Shown: piece after piece, positions 17,098 to 26,221 of the stretch
How the letters are laid out: every line of letters starts with the position of its first letter
Numbering within the stretch: position 1 is the first letter of the stretch
From: Pseudomonas oryzihabitans
Lineage (GTDB): Bacteria; Pseudomonadota; Gammaproteobacteria; Pseudomonadales; Pseudomonadaceae
NCBI RefSeq assembly: GCF_014522265.1
Contig: NZ_CP017024.1
Coordinates: forward strand, 2,074,001-2,138,000
Direction of reading: 5' to 3'
Length of the DNA: 64,000 bases
Position numbers and translations under genes: made by a program
Notes under the pieces: model-generated
What the model was told of the DNA's origin: nothing
The model's input: the letters and a program-made list of their open reading frames with translations, nothing else
The model's database searches: none

Positions 17098-17730
17098 GTG
17101 AAGAGACTGGGCGCGTGCGGCCTCATCTGGGCCGTCGGTACGCTCGCCTGGGCGCAACCCCAGGTCAGGGTCGTGGGGTTGTTCAATGGCGCCGCGGTGG
17201 TCAACGTCAATGGCCAGCGCAAATTGCTGCGAGTCGGCCAGCGCCTGGACGACGTCGAGGTGGTCAGCGCCGATCCCCAGCAGGCGGTGCTGCGTATCGA
17301 CGGCCGGACCCAGACCTTTGCCCTCGACCGCGAATACAGCGACGGCTACAGCGCTCCGCAGCGCCGAGAATTCAGCGTGCCGCGCAGCAACAACGGTCAT
17401 TACCAGGTCACCGCCAACGTCAATGGCCGTCCGGTGTCGCTGCTGGTGGACACCGGCGCCACCAGTGTCGCCCTGAGTGGCGCCCAGGCCGATCAGCTGG
17501 GCATCAGCTATCGCGACGGCACCCCGGGCTGGGTGGAAACCGCCAGCGGTCATGCCCGCGCCTGGCGCACCACGCTCAAGCAGGTGCGCCTGGGTGATAT
17601 CGAGGTGGTCGGGGTGGACGCCATGGTCCTGGAGGGCAACTATCCCAGCCAGGGCCTGCTGGGCATGAGTTTCCTCAATCGCGTGGGCTGGCGGGAGGCC
17701 CAGGGCATCTTCTACGTGCAGGCACGCTGA
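17098..17730 (+). CDS. TIGR02281-type clan AA aspartic (retropepsin-like) protease, secreted
   Basis: The 210-aa protein starts at a GTG preceded by AAGGAG. It has a signal peptide (about residues 1-19, ending TLAWAQP). After an SH3-like N-terminal region comes a retropepsin-like domain with the single catalytic motif LLVDTGATSVALS (about residues 118-130) and a C-terminal GLLGMSFLNRVGW strand. Such proteins dimerise to build the active site. It is probably periplasmic, and targets are unknown. It lies 27 bp after pgpA. Confidence 0.82.
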   Translation: MKRLGACGLIWAVGTLAWAQPQVRVVGLFNGAAVVNVNGQRKLLRVGQRLDDVEVVSADPQQAVLRIDGRTQTFALDREYSDGYSAPQRREFSVPRSNNGHYQVTANVNGRPVSLLVDTGATSVALSGAQADQLGISYRDGTPGWVETASGHARAWRTTLKQVRLGDIEVVGVDAMVLEGNYPSQGLLGMSFLNRVGWREAQGIFYVQAR

Positions 17731-17825
17731 TAGATCAGCGGGTATCGACGTCATAACCCCTGGCGATGACGCCGGGCCCGGGGAAAAGGTTACAATGTAC
17801 GTCTTTCCCCGCCAGGAGCCCGCAG

Positions 17826-18449
17826 GTGTCCGTCGTCTTTGTCGCCGCCTCCCAATTGCCCACCCCCTTCGGCCTGTTCACCATGCACGGTTTCCTCGAC
17901 GAGACCGATGGCAAGGAGCATGTCGCCCTGACCTTCGGTGACGTGGCCGATGGCGAGCCGGTGCTGGGCCGCCTGCATTCCGAGTGCCTGACCGGCGACG
18001 CGCTGTTCAGCATGAGATGCGACTGCGGCTTCCAGCTGGAGGCGGCGCTGCGCGCCATCGCCGAAGCCGGTCGTGGCGTGCTGCTCTATCTGCGTCAGGA
18101 AGGGCGTGGCATCGGCCTGCTCAACAAGATCCGCGCCTATGAGCTGCAGGATGCCGGGGCCGATACCGTGGAAGCCAACGAGCGCCTGGGCTTCGGCGCC
18201 GACCAGCGCACCTATGCGCTGTGCAAGCCGATGCTCGACCACCTGGGGGTCACTTCGCTGCGCCTGATGACCAACAATCCGCGCAAGGTGAAGGCGCTCG
18301 AGGTCCTGGGCATTCCGGTCGCCGAGCGGGTGCCGCTGCAGGAAGGCCTCAATCCGCACAATCGCCGCTATCTGCTGACCAAGGCCGGCAAGCTCGGCCA
18401 TATGCTCGGCAATCTGCATCAGAACGAAGACGTGGAAAAGGCGCCCTAG
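17826..18449 (+). CDS. ribA: GTP cyclohydrolase II
   Basis: The 207-aa enzyme catalyses the first step of riboflavin synthesis from GTP. Zinc ligands are in the segment [17 protein letters not shown], and the catalytic loop is [11 protein letters not shown]. The GTG at 17826 ([16 protein letters not shown]) with AGGAG upstream is chosen over an earlier ATG because the family N-terminus begins there. It supplies the activity missing in the degenerate second half of RibBA. No second FMN riboswitch is seen in front of it. Its last codons lie inside a terminator hairpin. Confidence 0.96.
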   Translation: MSVVFVAASQLPTPFGLFTMHGFLDETDGKEHVALTFGDVADGEPVLGRLHSECLTGDALFSMRCDCGFQLEAALRAIAEAGRGVLLYLRQEGRGIGLLNKIRAYELQDAGADTVEANERLGFGADQRTYALCKPMLDHLGVTSLRLMTNNPRKVKALEVLGIPVAERVPLQEGLNPHNRRYLLTKAGKLGHMLGNLHQNEDVEKAP

Positions 18450-18461
18450 GGCGCCTTTTTT
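18436..18461 (+). terminator. Intrinsic terminator overlapping the end of ribA
   Basis: AAAAGGCGCCC (18436-18446) and GGGCGCCTTTT (18449-18459) form a perfect 11-bp stem with a 2-nt loop containing the ribA stop, followed by more T. The left arm encodes the last RibA residues. Read in reverse it also offers an A/T-flanked stem near the dxs stop. Confidence 0.9.
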
Positions 18462-18481
18462 CATCTCAGCCTGGCTGCCGC

Positions 18482-20419
18482 TCAGGCTTCCTTGCGCAGA
18501 CCGGTCGGCGCTGCCGCAAGGTCCGGGAGGGCCAGGCGCTCGCGGACCGCGCGCTCGATGCCGGCTTCATCAAGGCCGCACTCGGCCAGCATGTCGGCCG
18601 GCTTGGCGTGTTCGATGTAGCTGTCCGGCAGGCCCAGGTTGAGCACGGGCTGGACCAGGGCACTGGCCTGCAGGAATTCGTTGACCGCACTGCCGGCGCC
18701 GCCCATGACGCTGTTTTCCTCGACGGTGACCAGCAGATCGTGGTCCGCGGCGAACTGGCGGATCAGCGCCTCGTCCAGCGGCTTGACGAATCTCATGTCG
18801 GCCACGCTGGCGTCCAGGCGCTCGGCGACCTGCAGGGCCTCGGCCAGTTGCACGCCAAACACCAGGAAGCCGACCTTGGGGCCGCTCTTCAGGCTGGTTT
18901 GGCGACGCACCACGCCTTTACCGATAGGCAGGGGTTCCAGGCCCGGGTCGAGGGCGGCGTTGGGGCCGCTGCCACGGGGATAACGCACCGCAGCCGGACC
19001 CTGGTGGCGATAGCCGGTGGTAAGCAGGCGGCGCAGCTCGTTCTCGTCGCTGGGCGCCATGATCACCATGCCGGGGATGCAGCGCAGGTAGGACAGGTCG
19101 AAGCTGCCGGCGTGGGTAGGGCCGTCTTCGCCCACCAGACCGGCGCGGTCGATGGCGAAGAGCACGTCCAGGTTCTGCACCGCCACGTCGTGGATCAGCT
19201 GGTCATAGCCGCGCTGCAGGAAGGTGGAATAGATGGCGACCACCGGCTTCATGCCGTCGCAGGCCAGGCCCGCGGCCAGGGTCACCGCGTGCTGCTCGGC
19301 GATGGCCACGTCGAAATAGCGCTCGGGGTAGCGTTCGGCGAAGCGGATCAGGTCGGAGCCTTCCTTCATCGCCGGGGTGATGCCCACCAGCTTGGAATCG
19401 GCGGCGGCCATGTCGCACAGCCAGTCGCCAAAGATGTTGGAGTACTTGGGCGCACCCGGGCGCTTGGGCTTGGCGTCCAGCGGCTCCAGCTTGGTGATGG
19501 CGTGATAGCCGATGGGATCGGCCTCGGCGATGGACAGGCCCTTGCCCTTGCGGGTGATCACATGGAGGAACTGCGGACCCTTGGCATCGCGCAGGTTGCG
19601 CAAGGTGGTGACCAGGGTCGGCAGGTCATGGCCGTCGATGGGGCCGATGTAGTTCCAGCCCAGCTCCTCGAACAGGGTGCCGGGTACCAGCATGCCCTTG
19701 GCGGCCTCTTCGGTGCGGCGGGCGATTTCCCAGGCGCCGGGCAGCTTGGACAGGGCCTTCTTGCCGTTCTCGCGCAGGTGCTGGTAGGTACGGCTGGAAA
19801 GCAGCCGCGCCAGGTAGTTGGACAGGCCACCGACGTTGCGCGAGATGGACATGTCGTTGTCGTTGAGTACCACCAGCATGTTGGCGCCGGTGTCCGAGGC
19901 GTGGTTGAGCGCCTCGAAGGCCATGCCGGCGGTCAGGGCGCCGTCGCCGATCACCGCGACCGACTTGCGCTCGAGCCCCTGCAGCTGGGCGGCGATGGCC
20001 ATGCCCAGGGCGGCGCCGATGGAGGTGCTGGAGTGACCGACGCCAAAGGTGTCGTACTCGCTCTCGCTGCGGCGCGGGAAGGCGGCCAGGCCGTCCTTCT
20101 GGCGCAGGCTGGCCATGCCTTCGCGACGGCCGGTGAGGATCTTGTGCGGATAGGCCTGGTGGCCGACATCCCACACCAGCCGGTCTTCCGGGGTGTTGAA
20201 GACGTAGTGCAGGGCCACGGTCAGTTCGATGACACCCAGGCCGGCGCCGAAGTGACCGCCGGTCTGGCCCACGGTCCACAGGAGAAAGGCGCGCAGTTCG
20301 TCGGCGACGGCTTCCAGCTCGGCGTCACCGAGCTGGCGCAGCTGGACCGGCGAGTCGATGCGGTCGAGCAGGGGCGTCGCGGGACGCTGGCGGGGAATCT
20401 CGTGAAACGTCTTGGGCAT
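18482..20419 (-). CDS. dxs: 1-deoxy-D-xylulose-5-phosphate synthase
   Basis: The 645-aa thiamine-diphosphate enzyme makes DXP from pyruvate and glyceraldehyde 3-phosphate, entering the MEP isoprenoid pathway. Seen are the [18 protein letters not shown] segment, the TPP-binding [15 protein letters not shown] with LNDND, the transketolase-like [17 protein letters not shown] and the C-terminal domain. The start at 20419 ([16 protein letters not shown]) matches the family; the longer frame upstream is not coding. It is downstream of ispA (151-bp gap), with xseB first in the cluster. Confidence 0.97.
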   Translation of the reverse strand: MPKTFHEIPRQRPATPLLDRIDSPVQLRQLGDAELEAVADELRAFLLWTVGQTGGHFGAGLGVIELTVALHYVFNTPEDRLVWDVGHQAYPHKILTGRREGMASLRQKDGLAAFPRRSESEYDTFGVGHSSTSIGAALGMAIAAQLQGLERKSVAVIGDGALTAGMAFEALNHASDTGANMLVVLNDNDMSISRNVGGLSNYLARLLSSRTYQHLRENGKKALSKLPGAWEIARRTEEAAKGMLVPGTLFEELGWNYIGPIDGHDLPTLVTTLRNLRDAKGPQFLHVITRKGKGLSIAEADPIGYHAITKLEPLDAKPKRPGAPKYSNIFGDWLCDMAAADSKLVGITPAMKEGSDLIRFAERYPERYFDVAIAEQHAVTLAAGLACDGMKPVVAIYSTFLQRGYDQLIHDVAVQNLDVLFAIDRAGLVGEDGPTHAGSFDLSYLRCIPGMVIMAPSDENELRRLLTTGYRHQGPAAVRYPRGSGPNAALDPGLEPLPIGKGVVRRQTSLKSGPKVGFLVFGVQLAEALQVAERLDASVADMRFVKPLDEALIRQFAADHDLLVTVEENSVMGGAGSAVNEFLQASALVQPVLNLGLPDSYIEHAKPADMLAECGLDEAGIERAVRERLALPDLAAAPTGLRKEA

Positions 20420-20570
20420 CTGGCTGATCACTTTGCGCAGAGAATTAGGCAGTTTACCCGATGCCCGCGTGGCATCCCAACAGCGGGCAGGGCGTCTTGT
20501 TATGCCCCTGTGACAACGGACCCGGGGGCAAATGCGGCCCGGGGCACGAGTTTTTCCGCCGGAGGCGCGT

Positions 20571-21449
20571 CTAGCTACGTCGTTCCACGATGTAGCGGGC
20601 CAGGGCGCGCAGGGGTTCGGCCGGAGTGCCAAGCGGCTCGATGGCGGCCAGGGCGGTGTCGCGCAGCTCCAGGGCATAGGCCTTGGCGGCGTCCAGGCCG
20701 AGCAGCGCCGGGTAGGTCGGTTTGTCGCGGGCGAGATCGGCGCCCTGGCGTTTGCCCAGGGTCTGGGTATCGCTTTCGATGTCGAGCACGTCGTCCCAGA
20801 CCTGGAAGGCCAGGCCGATGGCCTCGGCATAACGGGCCAGGGCGTCGCGCTCGGCGGCACCGGCGGCTTCGCTGGCCAGGGCGCCGAGTTGCACGCTGGC
20901 GGCGATCAGGGCGCCGGTCTTGTGCAGGTGCATGGTCTCCAGCGCCGGCTGGTCGATGCGCCGGCCGACCGACTCCAGGTCGATGGCCTGGCCGCCGACC
21001 ATGCCCGCCGGACCGCTGGCGCGCGCCAGTACCGCGATCATCTCCAGTCGCACCGCGGCAGCCTGGGGCGCCGCCAGCAGGGTCTCGAAGGCCAGGGTCT
21101 GCAGGCCGTCGCCGGCAAGGATGGCGCAGGCCTCGTCATAGGCCTTGTGGGTGGTGGGCCGGCCGCGGCGCAGGTCGTCATCGTCCATGGCCGGCAGATC
21201 GTCGTGGACCAGGGAATAGGCGTGGATCAGCTCCACCGCGCAGGCGGCCTGGTCGGCGCGCGCCGGATCGCCACCCAGGGCTTCGCAGGCGGCATAGACC
21301 AGCAACGGCCGTACCCGCTTGCCGCCACCCATGACGCTGTAGGCCATGGCGGCATAGAGCCGGGCGAGTTCGGCGCGGGGGGCGGTGAAGAGCGGGGCAA
21401 GGGCGGTATCGACGCGGGTCTGGCAGCGTTGCTGGTAGGCCTCGATCAT
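20571..21449 (-). CDS. ispA: Farnesyl diphosphate synthase (polyprenyl synthetase)
   Basis: The 292-aa protein has both aspartate-rich motifs: first [23 protein letters not shown] and second [24 protein letters not shown] lies near the N-terminus. It condenses IPP with DMAPP/GPP to farnesyl diphosphate. Its ATG overlaps the xseB stop (ATGA), so translation is coupled. Downstream dxs completes the isoprenoid cluster. Confidence 0.97.
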   Translation of the reverse strand: MIEAYQQRCQTRVDTALAPLFTAPRAELARLYAAMAYSVMGGGKRVRPLLVYAACEALGGDPARADQAACAVELIHAYSLVHDDLPAMDDDDLRRGRPTTHKAYDEACAILAGDGLQTLAFETLLAAPQAAAVRLEMIAVLARASGPAGMVGGQAIDLESVGRRIDQPALETMHLHKTGALIAASVQLGALASEAAGAAERDALARYAEAIGLAFQVWDDVLDIESDTQTLGKRQGADLARDKPTYPALLGLDAAKAYALELRDTALAAIEPLGTPAEPLRALARYIVERRS

Positions 21450-21688
21450 GCGTCGTCCCCGACCGGGGCGAAGGGGGCGGTGCTGAGTTCGCCGTCCTTT
21501 TCCAGCAGGATCTGCACCTTCTGCTCGGCCTGGGCCAGGGCACCCTGGCATTCGCGGGTCAGGCGGATGCCCTGTTCGAAGGCGCCGAGGGAGTCCTCCA
21601 GGGACAGCTCGCCGCTCTCCAGGCGTTCCACCAGGGTCTGCAGTTCGGCCAGGGATTGTTCGAAGTCGGGAGCTTTCTTGCGGGCCAT
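21446..21688 (-). CDS. xseB: Exodeoxyribonuclease VII small subunit
   Basis: This 80-aa acidic helical protein has the XseB pattern: [40 protein letters not shown] and a C-terminal coiled region. It partners XseA (not in this window) to degrade single-stranded DNA. It is the first gene of the xseB-ispA-dxs cluster and overlaps ispA by 4 bp. Confidence 0.95.
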   Translation of the reverse strand: MARKKAPDFEQSLAELQTLVERLESGELSLEDSLGAFEQGIRLTRECQGALAQAEQKVQILLEKDGELSTAPFAPVGDDA

Positions 21689-21803
21689 CGGGATTCTCGG
21701 CAGAGGCGATCGGGTCGCGGGAAGTGGGCAACAGGTTGACCATTGTGCCACAGCCATCGGCGCCGCTTGACGCCGTGCCCGGCCAGGCCCTAGGGTAGCG
21801 CTC

Positions 21804-21854
21804 ATGAACACGCGCAGCCGCCAACGCCCCAGCATTATTACCGCCATTACCTGA
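21804..21854 (+). CDS. ilvA leader peptide (Ile/Thr-rich, 16 aa)
   Basis: The short ORF reads [16 protein letters not shown] then stop. An AGGG ribosome site lies 8 nt upstream. Its C-terminal half has Ile-Ile-Thr-Ala-Ile-Thr, the residues expected for sensing charged tRNA-Ile and tRNA-Thr. The coding sequence overlaps segment 1 and the first base of segment 2 of an attenuator. It precedes ilvA, which makes the isoleucine precursor from threonine. Confidence 0.8.
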   Translation: MNTRSRQRPSIITAIT

Positions 21855-21906
21855 TGGCGGGACAGCGTTAGCTGCGCAACCAGACCCGCCCAAGAGGCGG
21901 GTTTGT
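21841..21906 (+). promoter_or_regulatory. Transcription attenuator of ilvA
   Basis: Four pairing segments are visible. CCGCCAT (21841-21847, segment 1) pairs with ATGGCGG (21854-21860, segment 2). GGCGGG (21856-21861, segment 2) can instead pair with CCCGCC (21885-21890, segment 3). Segment 3 pairs with GGCGGG (21896-21901, segment 4), followed by TTTGT. A ribosome stalled on the Ile codons would mask segment 1 and favour the 2:3 antiterminator. Confidence 0.8.
21884..21906 (+). terminator. Attenuator terminator before ilvA
   Basis: ACCCGCC (21884-21890), a 5-nt loop and GGCGGGT (21896-21902) form a 7-bp GC-rich stem ending in TTTGTACTTT. This is the 3:4 structure of the ilvA attenuator and lies about 46 bp upstream of the ilvA ATG. 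Confidence 0.8.
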
Positions 21907-21951
21907 ACTTTCTGACTCCTGGGCCCCGACGAAACACCCCAGGAGCCCGCC

Positions 21952-23493
21952 ATGACCGTCCAGGAACCCGCCACCGATCTCTTGCAGCGCTATGCCCGCA
22001 AGATCCTCGAAGCCCCCGTCTACGACGTGGCGATCGAAACGCCCCTGCAACCGGCGCGGGCGCTGTCCGAGCGGCTGGGCTGTCAGGTGCTGCTCAAGCG
22101 CGAAGACCTGCAGCCGGTGTTTTCCTTCAAGATCCGCGGCGCCTACACCAAGCTGGCCAGCCTCTCGGCCAGTGAGAAGGCCCGCGGGGTGATCACCGCC
22201 AGCGCCGGCAACCACGCCCAGGGCCTGTCCCTCGCGGCCCGTGAGCTGGGCGTGCGGGCGATCATCGTCATGCCGCGCACCACGCCGGAGCTCAAGGTCA
22301 TCGGCGTGCAATCGCGCGGTGGCGAAGTGGTGCTGCACGGCGACGCCTTTCCCGAGGCCCTGGCCGAGGCGCTGCGCCTGGTCGAGGAGCAGGGCTACAC
22401 CTTCGTGCCGCCCTATGACGATCCGGACGTCATCGCTGGGCAGGGCACCGTGGCCATGGAGATCCTGCGCCAGCATCCGGGGCGGCTCGATGCCATCTTC
22501 GTCCCGGTGGGCGGGGGTGGCCTGATCGCCGGCATCGCCGCCTATGTGAAATACCTGCGGCCCGAGATCAGGATCATCGGCGTCGAACCGGACGACTCCA
22601 ACTGCCTGCAGCAGGCCATGGCGGCTGGCGAGCGGGTGGTCTTGCCGCGCGTGGGGCTGTTCGCCGATGGCGTGGCCGTGGCCCAGATCGGCCACCATAC
22701 CTTCGAGATCTGCCGGCGTTATGTCGATGAAGTCATTACCGTCAGCTCGGACGAGATCTGCGCGGCGATCAAGGACATCTACGACGACACCCGCTCCATC
22801 ACCGAGCCCTCGGGCGCCCTGGGCGTAGCCGGGATCAAGAAGTACGCCGAGCGCGCGGGCTCCGGCGGCCAGGTGCTGGTGGCCATCGATTCCGGTGCCA
22901 ACATCAACTTCGACCGCTTGCGCCATGTGGCCGAACGCGCCGAACTGGGCGAGCAGCGCGAAGCCATCATCGCCGTGACCATTCCCGAGCGGCCAGGGAG
23001 CTTCCGGGCCTTCTGCGAAGCCCTGGGCCGGCGGCAGATCACCGAATTCAACTACCGCTACCACACCGGCGAAGAGGCCCATATCTTCGTTGGCGTCCAG
23101 ACCCATCCCCAGCGCGATCCGCGCGAGGCCCTGCTGCAGGGGCTGCGCGACCAGGGTTTTCCGGTGCTGGACCTGACCGACAACGAACTGGCCAAGCTGC
23201 ATATCCGCCATACCGTGGGTGGCCATGCCGCCCGGGTCGGCCAGGAGCAGGTGTTCCGCTTCGAATTTCCCGAGCGCCCCGGCGCGCTGTTCGACTTCCT
23301 CGAAAAGCTGGGCGGACGCTGGAACATCAGCATGTTCCATTACCGCAACCACGGCGCGGCGGACGGCCGGGTGTTCGCCGGGCTGGAGGCCAGCCAGGCC
23401 GAACGGCCGGAGCTGCTGGCGACGCTGGATGCCATCGGCTATCGCTACTGGGACGAGACCGAGAATCCGGCGTATCGGTTGTTTATCAGGTGA
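21952..23493 (+). CDS. ilvA: Biosynthetic threonine deaminase (threonine ammonia-lyase)
   Basis: The 513-aa PLP enzyme converts threonine to 2-oxobutanoate for isoleucine synthesis. The PLP lysine is K60 in [18 protein letters not shown] and the glycine-rich GGGGLIAG phosphate loop are present. Two ACT-like regulatory domains (about residues 335-410 and 425-510) show it is the long, isoleucine-inhibited biosynthetic form. Expression is probably set by the attenuator just upstream, and activity by isoleucine feedback. A strong AGGAG lies 7 nt before the ATG. Confidence 0.97.
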   Translation: MTVQEPATDLLQRYARKILEAPVYDVAIETPLQPARALSERLGCQVLLKREDLQPVFSFKIRGAYTKLASLSASEKARGVITASAGNHAQGLSLAARELGVRAIIVMPRTTPELKVIGVQSRGGEVVLHGDAFPEALAEALRLVEEQGYTFVPPYDDPDVIAGQGTVAMEILRQHPGRLDAIFVPVGGGGLIAGIAAYVKYLRPEIRIIGVEPDDSNCLQQAMAAGERVVLPRVGLFADGVAVAQIGHHTFEICRRYVDEVITVSSDEICAAIKDIYDDTRSITEPSGALGVAGIKKYAERAGSGGQVLVAIDSGANINFDRLRHVAERAELGEQREAIIAVTIPERPGSFRAFCEALGRRQITEFNYRYHTGEEAHIFVGVQTHPQRDPREALLQGLRDQGFPVLDLTDNELAKLHIRHTVGGHAARVGQEQVFRFEFPERPGALFDFLEKLGGRWNISMFHYRNHGAADGRVFAGLEASQAERPELLATLDAIGYRYWDETENPAYRLFIR

Positions 23494-23500
23494 GGAGGTG

Positions 23501-24126
23501 TTGGGCTTCGCTGCGCTCAGCGCCAACCTACGGGAGCGTACGGGTAGGGTGGATAACGGCGCAGCCTTGTCCACCGTTGGCACCCGTGCGAGCTAGTGGA
23601 AAACGCTGCGCGGTTTTCCACGCTACGGAATCCAATCGCCCCCTCTCCCTCTGGGAGAGGGCTGGGGTGAGGGTGGCCAAACGCCAAAATTAAGCTGTTG
23701 GGCTTCGCTGCGCTCAGCGCCAACCTACGAGAGCGTACGGGTAGGTGGATAACAGCGCAGCCTTGTCCACCATTGGCACCCGTGCGAGCTAGTGGAAAAC
23801 GCTGCGCGGTTTTCCACGCTACGGAATCCAATCGCCCCCTCTCCCGCTGGGAGAGGGCTGGGGTGAGGGTGGCCAAACGCCAAAATTAAGCTGTTGGGCT
23901 TCGCTGCGCTCAGCGCCAACCTACGAGAGCGTACGGGTAGGTGGATAACAGCGCAGCCTTGTCCACCATTGGCACCCGTGCGAGCTAGTGGAAAACGCTG
24001 CGCGGTTTTCCACGCTACGGAATCCAATCGCCCCCTCTCCCGCTGGGAGAGGGCTGGGGTGCGGGTGGCCAAACGCCAAAATTAAGCCGTTGGGCTTCGC
24101 TGTGCTCAGCGCCAACCTACGAGAGC
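23501..24126. repeat. Tandem array of about 196-bp units (3 full + 1 partial)
   Basis: Units start at 23501, 23698, 23894 and 24090 with TTGGGCTTCGCTGCGCTCAG (the fourth has one change) and are nearly identical. Each holds an imperfect palindrome (GTGGATAAC...GTCCACC), a perfect 9-bp hairpin GTGGAAAAC/GTTTTCCAC, and a second hairpin CCCTCTCCC/GGGAGAGGG. Each ends in an AAACGCCAAAATTAAGC tract. The fourth copy stops where the minus-strand DUF748 gene ends. No gene is supported in the array; the small ORFs in it are repeat shadows. Confidence 0.92.
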
Positions 24127-24127
24127 T

Positions 24128-25189
24128 TCAATCCGCGTCATAGCGGGCGCTGAAGGCCCGTACGAAGGCATTGCGTAGGATATTGAAGAAGGCCTGCAAC
24201 GGGCTGATGTCCTGGTTCTTCACGCTGCCGGACAGGTCGACCCGGGTGGCGAACTGATCGCGGCGCTGATTCTTGAGCAGGGTCTGGGCGGTGCCGACCA
24301 CGGCTTCCCAGGCGCTTTCCAGAGCGTTCTTGTTGCGATTCTCGACGTCCTGCTGCCAGTCGAAGATGTCGACGTTCTTCATCAGGGGTTTGACGTAGCC
24401 GCTGAGCTGGCCATCCACCGCCCTCGCTTCCACCACCACGTCGCCGCTGCCGGCGCGGAAATCGAACTTGCCGTAGGCACGGGCGAAGTCGTTGAGCTTG
24501 GGCAGGTCGATGTCGGTCACCCGCAGACGGAAGTCGAAGTCGGTGAAGTTCTTGAAGGGATCGAAACGGGCGCTGGCTTCCAGCGGCGCGCTGCCGAGCA
24601 CGGCGGCCTTGCCTTCGAAGTGGGCGATGCGTTCGCCCTGGGCGTCGGCGGCGTTGGTCAGGTTGTAGAGGCTGGCGTTGACGTCGGTGGCCGCCAGATT
24701 CACCTGGGGCTTGGAGTTGAAGTTGCGAAAGGTCACCCGCCCATTGACCACTCGCACCTCGTCGAGGGTGATGGAGATCAGCTTGTCGACCTGATCCTGC
24801 CAGTCGGTGCCTGCACCGGTCTGCGACTGTTCCTTGCGCGTCCCGCCGTCGACGAAGTTGAGTTCGGGTCGATCGAAGACAAGGCGCCCTACAATGGCAT
24901 GGTCCCGCCACAGCGAACGCCAGCTCACCGCGATGTCGATGCTGGGCGCCTTGAGAAAGGGCACCGGTACCTTGCCGTTGACCTTGACGATCTCCAGCCC
25001 CTCGATGCGATAGGCGCCGCGCCACCAGGCCAGGTCCACGTCGGTGATCTGGCCACGATAGTCGCCCATGTCCGCCAGCCTGTCGTTGAGGTAGTGGCGG
25101 ATCAGCAGCGGTGCGGCCAGGTGCAGGCACAGCAGAAGGACGACCAGGCCGATGAGGAGGTAAAGCGGCAGACGCAGACGACGGGACAT
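24128..25189 (-). CDS. DUF748/AsmA-like inner-membrane-anchored protein
   Basis: The 353-aa protein has an N-terminal membrane anchor (residues 8-28) followed by a long beta-rich periplasmic domain of the DUF748/AsmA-like type. Recognisable tracts are IEGLEIVKVNGKVPVPF, ITLDEVRVVNGRVTFRNF and DFRLRVTDIDLPKLN. AsmA-like proteins bridge the periplasm and are linked to lipid transport. The length is short for the family, so it may be a minimal form. The stop abuts the repeat array; the gene may end close to a repeat insertion boundary. Confidence 0.8.
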   Translation of the reverse strand: MSRRLRLPLYLLIGLVVLLLCLHLAAPLLIRHYLNDRLADMGDYRGQITDVDLAWWRGAYRIEGLEIVKVNGKVPVPFLKAPSIDIAVSWRSLWRDHAIVGRLVFDRPELNFVDGGTRKEQSQTGAGTDWQDQVDKLISITLDEVRVVNGRVTFRNFNSKPQVNLAATDVNASLYNLTNAADAQGERIAHFEGKAAVLGSAPLEASARFDPFKNFTDFDFRLRVTDIDLPKLNDFARAYGKFDFRAGSGDVVVEARAVDGQLSGYVKPLMKNVDIFDWQQDVENRNKNALESAWEAVVGTAQTLLKNQRRDQFATRVDLSGSVKNQDISPLQAFFNILRNAFVRAFSARYDAD

Positions 25190-25373
25190 GACGGCGACTC
25201 GGGGCGGACTCGTCTCCGGTCGACCCTGAGTAACGGCCCTGAGTTTCTCGTGAGTTTGCCTGGCGGCCTGACTCAGGGCGCCGACATGGGCGAAAGGCTC
25301 TGCCTGGGCGGCTTGCCTCCGTACCGGTCGTCGCTCCGCTGCGCCTGTTATGCGCTACTCGAACGGCAGGCGC

Positions 25374-25399
25374 AAAAAAGCCGGCTTGTGGCCGGCTTT
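25374..25399 (-). terminator. Intrinsic terminator (minus strand), no gene directly upstream
   Basis: On the minus strand AAAGCCGGC, a 5-nt loop and GCCGGCTTT are followed by further T (run of six), a strong rho-independent terminator. The nearest upstream gene, ppa, has its own terminator, so a short untranslated transcript may end here. Confidence 0.8.
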
Positions 25400-25604
25400 A
25401 GAGGGCGGGTTGAGCTGATTTTTGGTGAGCCCGGCCCGCCCGGGTTGCCCTTGCCGGGCAGATGAGAAAGAGGCCTGAGGCCTCCGGCGGCGATCGGCAG
25501 ATGGCGGATCGGCGCAGGGTCGCGGATGGCGACGAGGGGTGCAGGGTAGTCGCTTTGCCGCCGGATAGGAAGCCCGGTGTGCCCGGTGTGACGTCCGGAA
25601 ACAG

Positions 25605-25628
25605 AAAAGCCCGGCAAGCCGGGCTTTT
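25605..25628 (-). terminator. Intrinsic terminator of ppa
   Basis: AAAAGCCCGGC (25605-25615) and GCCGGGCTTTT (25618-25628) form a perfect 11-bp stem 14 bp beyond the ppa stop. It ends in TTTT on either strand. Confidence 0.85.
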
Positions 25629-25642
25629 CGAAGGAGCGTGGA

Positions 25643-26170
25643 TCAGCCCTTGTAGGCGGCCACGGCCTTGGTGATCTCGGCGCGGGCGGCGTCGGCGTCG
25701 CCCCAGCCTTCGACCTTGACCCACTTGCCCTTCTCCAGATCCTTGTAGTTCTCGAAGAAGTGCTTGATCTGCTCCAGCAGCAGCGCCGGCAGGTCGGTGT
25801 ATTCCTTCACGTCCTTGTACAGGACGCTCAGCTTGTCGTGGGGGACGGCGATCAGCTTGGCGTCACCGCCGGCTTCGTCGGTCATGTGCAGCACGCCGAC
25901 CGGACGGGCACGGATCACGGCGCCGGGAGCGACCGGGTAGGGGGTCACGACCAGCACGTCGAGGGGATCGCCATCGTCGGCCAGGGTGTTGGGGATGTAG
26001 CCGTAGTTGGCCGGGTAGAACATGGGGGTGGCCATGAAACGGTCGACGAAGAGGGCGTCGCTGTCCTTGTCGATCTCGTACTTGATCGGCGCGTGGTTGG
26101 CCGGAATCTCGATGGCGACGTAGATGTCGTTCGGCAGGTCTTTGCCGGCGGGAATCTTGCTGTAGCTCAT
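25643..26170 (-). CDS. ppa: Inorganic pyrophosphatase (family I)
   Basis: The 175-aa soluble enzyme hydrolyses pyrophosphate with Mg2+. It shows [40 protein letters not shown] (the acidic metal-binding loop) and [12 protein letters not shown] near the C-terminus. Length and motifs are standard. It is a single transcription unit with a terminator directly downstream. Confidence 0.97.
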   Translation of the reverse strand: MSYSKIPAGKDLPNDIYVAIEIPANHAPIKYEIDKDSDALFVDRFMATPMFYPANYGYIPNTLADDGDPLDVLVVTPYPVAPGAVIRARPVGVLHMTDEAGGDAKLIAVPHDKLSVLYKDVKEYTDLPALLLEQIKHFFENYKDLEKGKWVKVEGWGDADAARAEITKAVAAYKG

Positions 26171-26221
26171 GAACGGGTCCCTCTGGTCGGTTGGGAAAAG
26201 TGGCCGGGAGTATAGGCGCTT

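Larger units (their letters stand above)
25190..25642. other. 453-bp gene-free stretch with two minus-strand terminators
   Basis: No supported ORF lies here. A terminator for ppa is at 25605-25628. A second, T-rich terminator facing the same way is at 25377-25399, about 230 bp further on with no gene between them. The part between holds several short GC-rich palindromes. The 25190-25370 part should contain the promoter for the DUF748 gene; none was confidently found. Confidence 0.6.

Noticed and set aside
17731-17825. Second FMN riboswitch in front of ribA
   Set aside because: The gap is under 100 bp and lacks RFN core motifs; only the element before ribE is convincing.
18221-21334. Plus-strand open frame of 1037 codons
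   Set aside because: It is antisense to dxs and ispA, with low-complexity Arg/Gly/Pro composition typical of GC-rich shadow frames and no motif.
21767-21796. Promoter TTGACG-N18-TAGGGT for ilvA
   Set aside because: It would start transcription almost at the leader ATG and use the leader's ribosome site as its -10 box; the true promoter is probably further upstream.
23490-24115. Several 60-120-codon ORFs in the 23.5-24.1 kb interval
   Set aside because: They recur with the repeat period on both strands and are products of the tandem repeat, not genes.
23501-24126. CRISPR array
   Set aside because: Units are about 196 bp and contiguous, with no short repeat/unique spacer alternation and no cas genes nearby.
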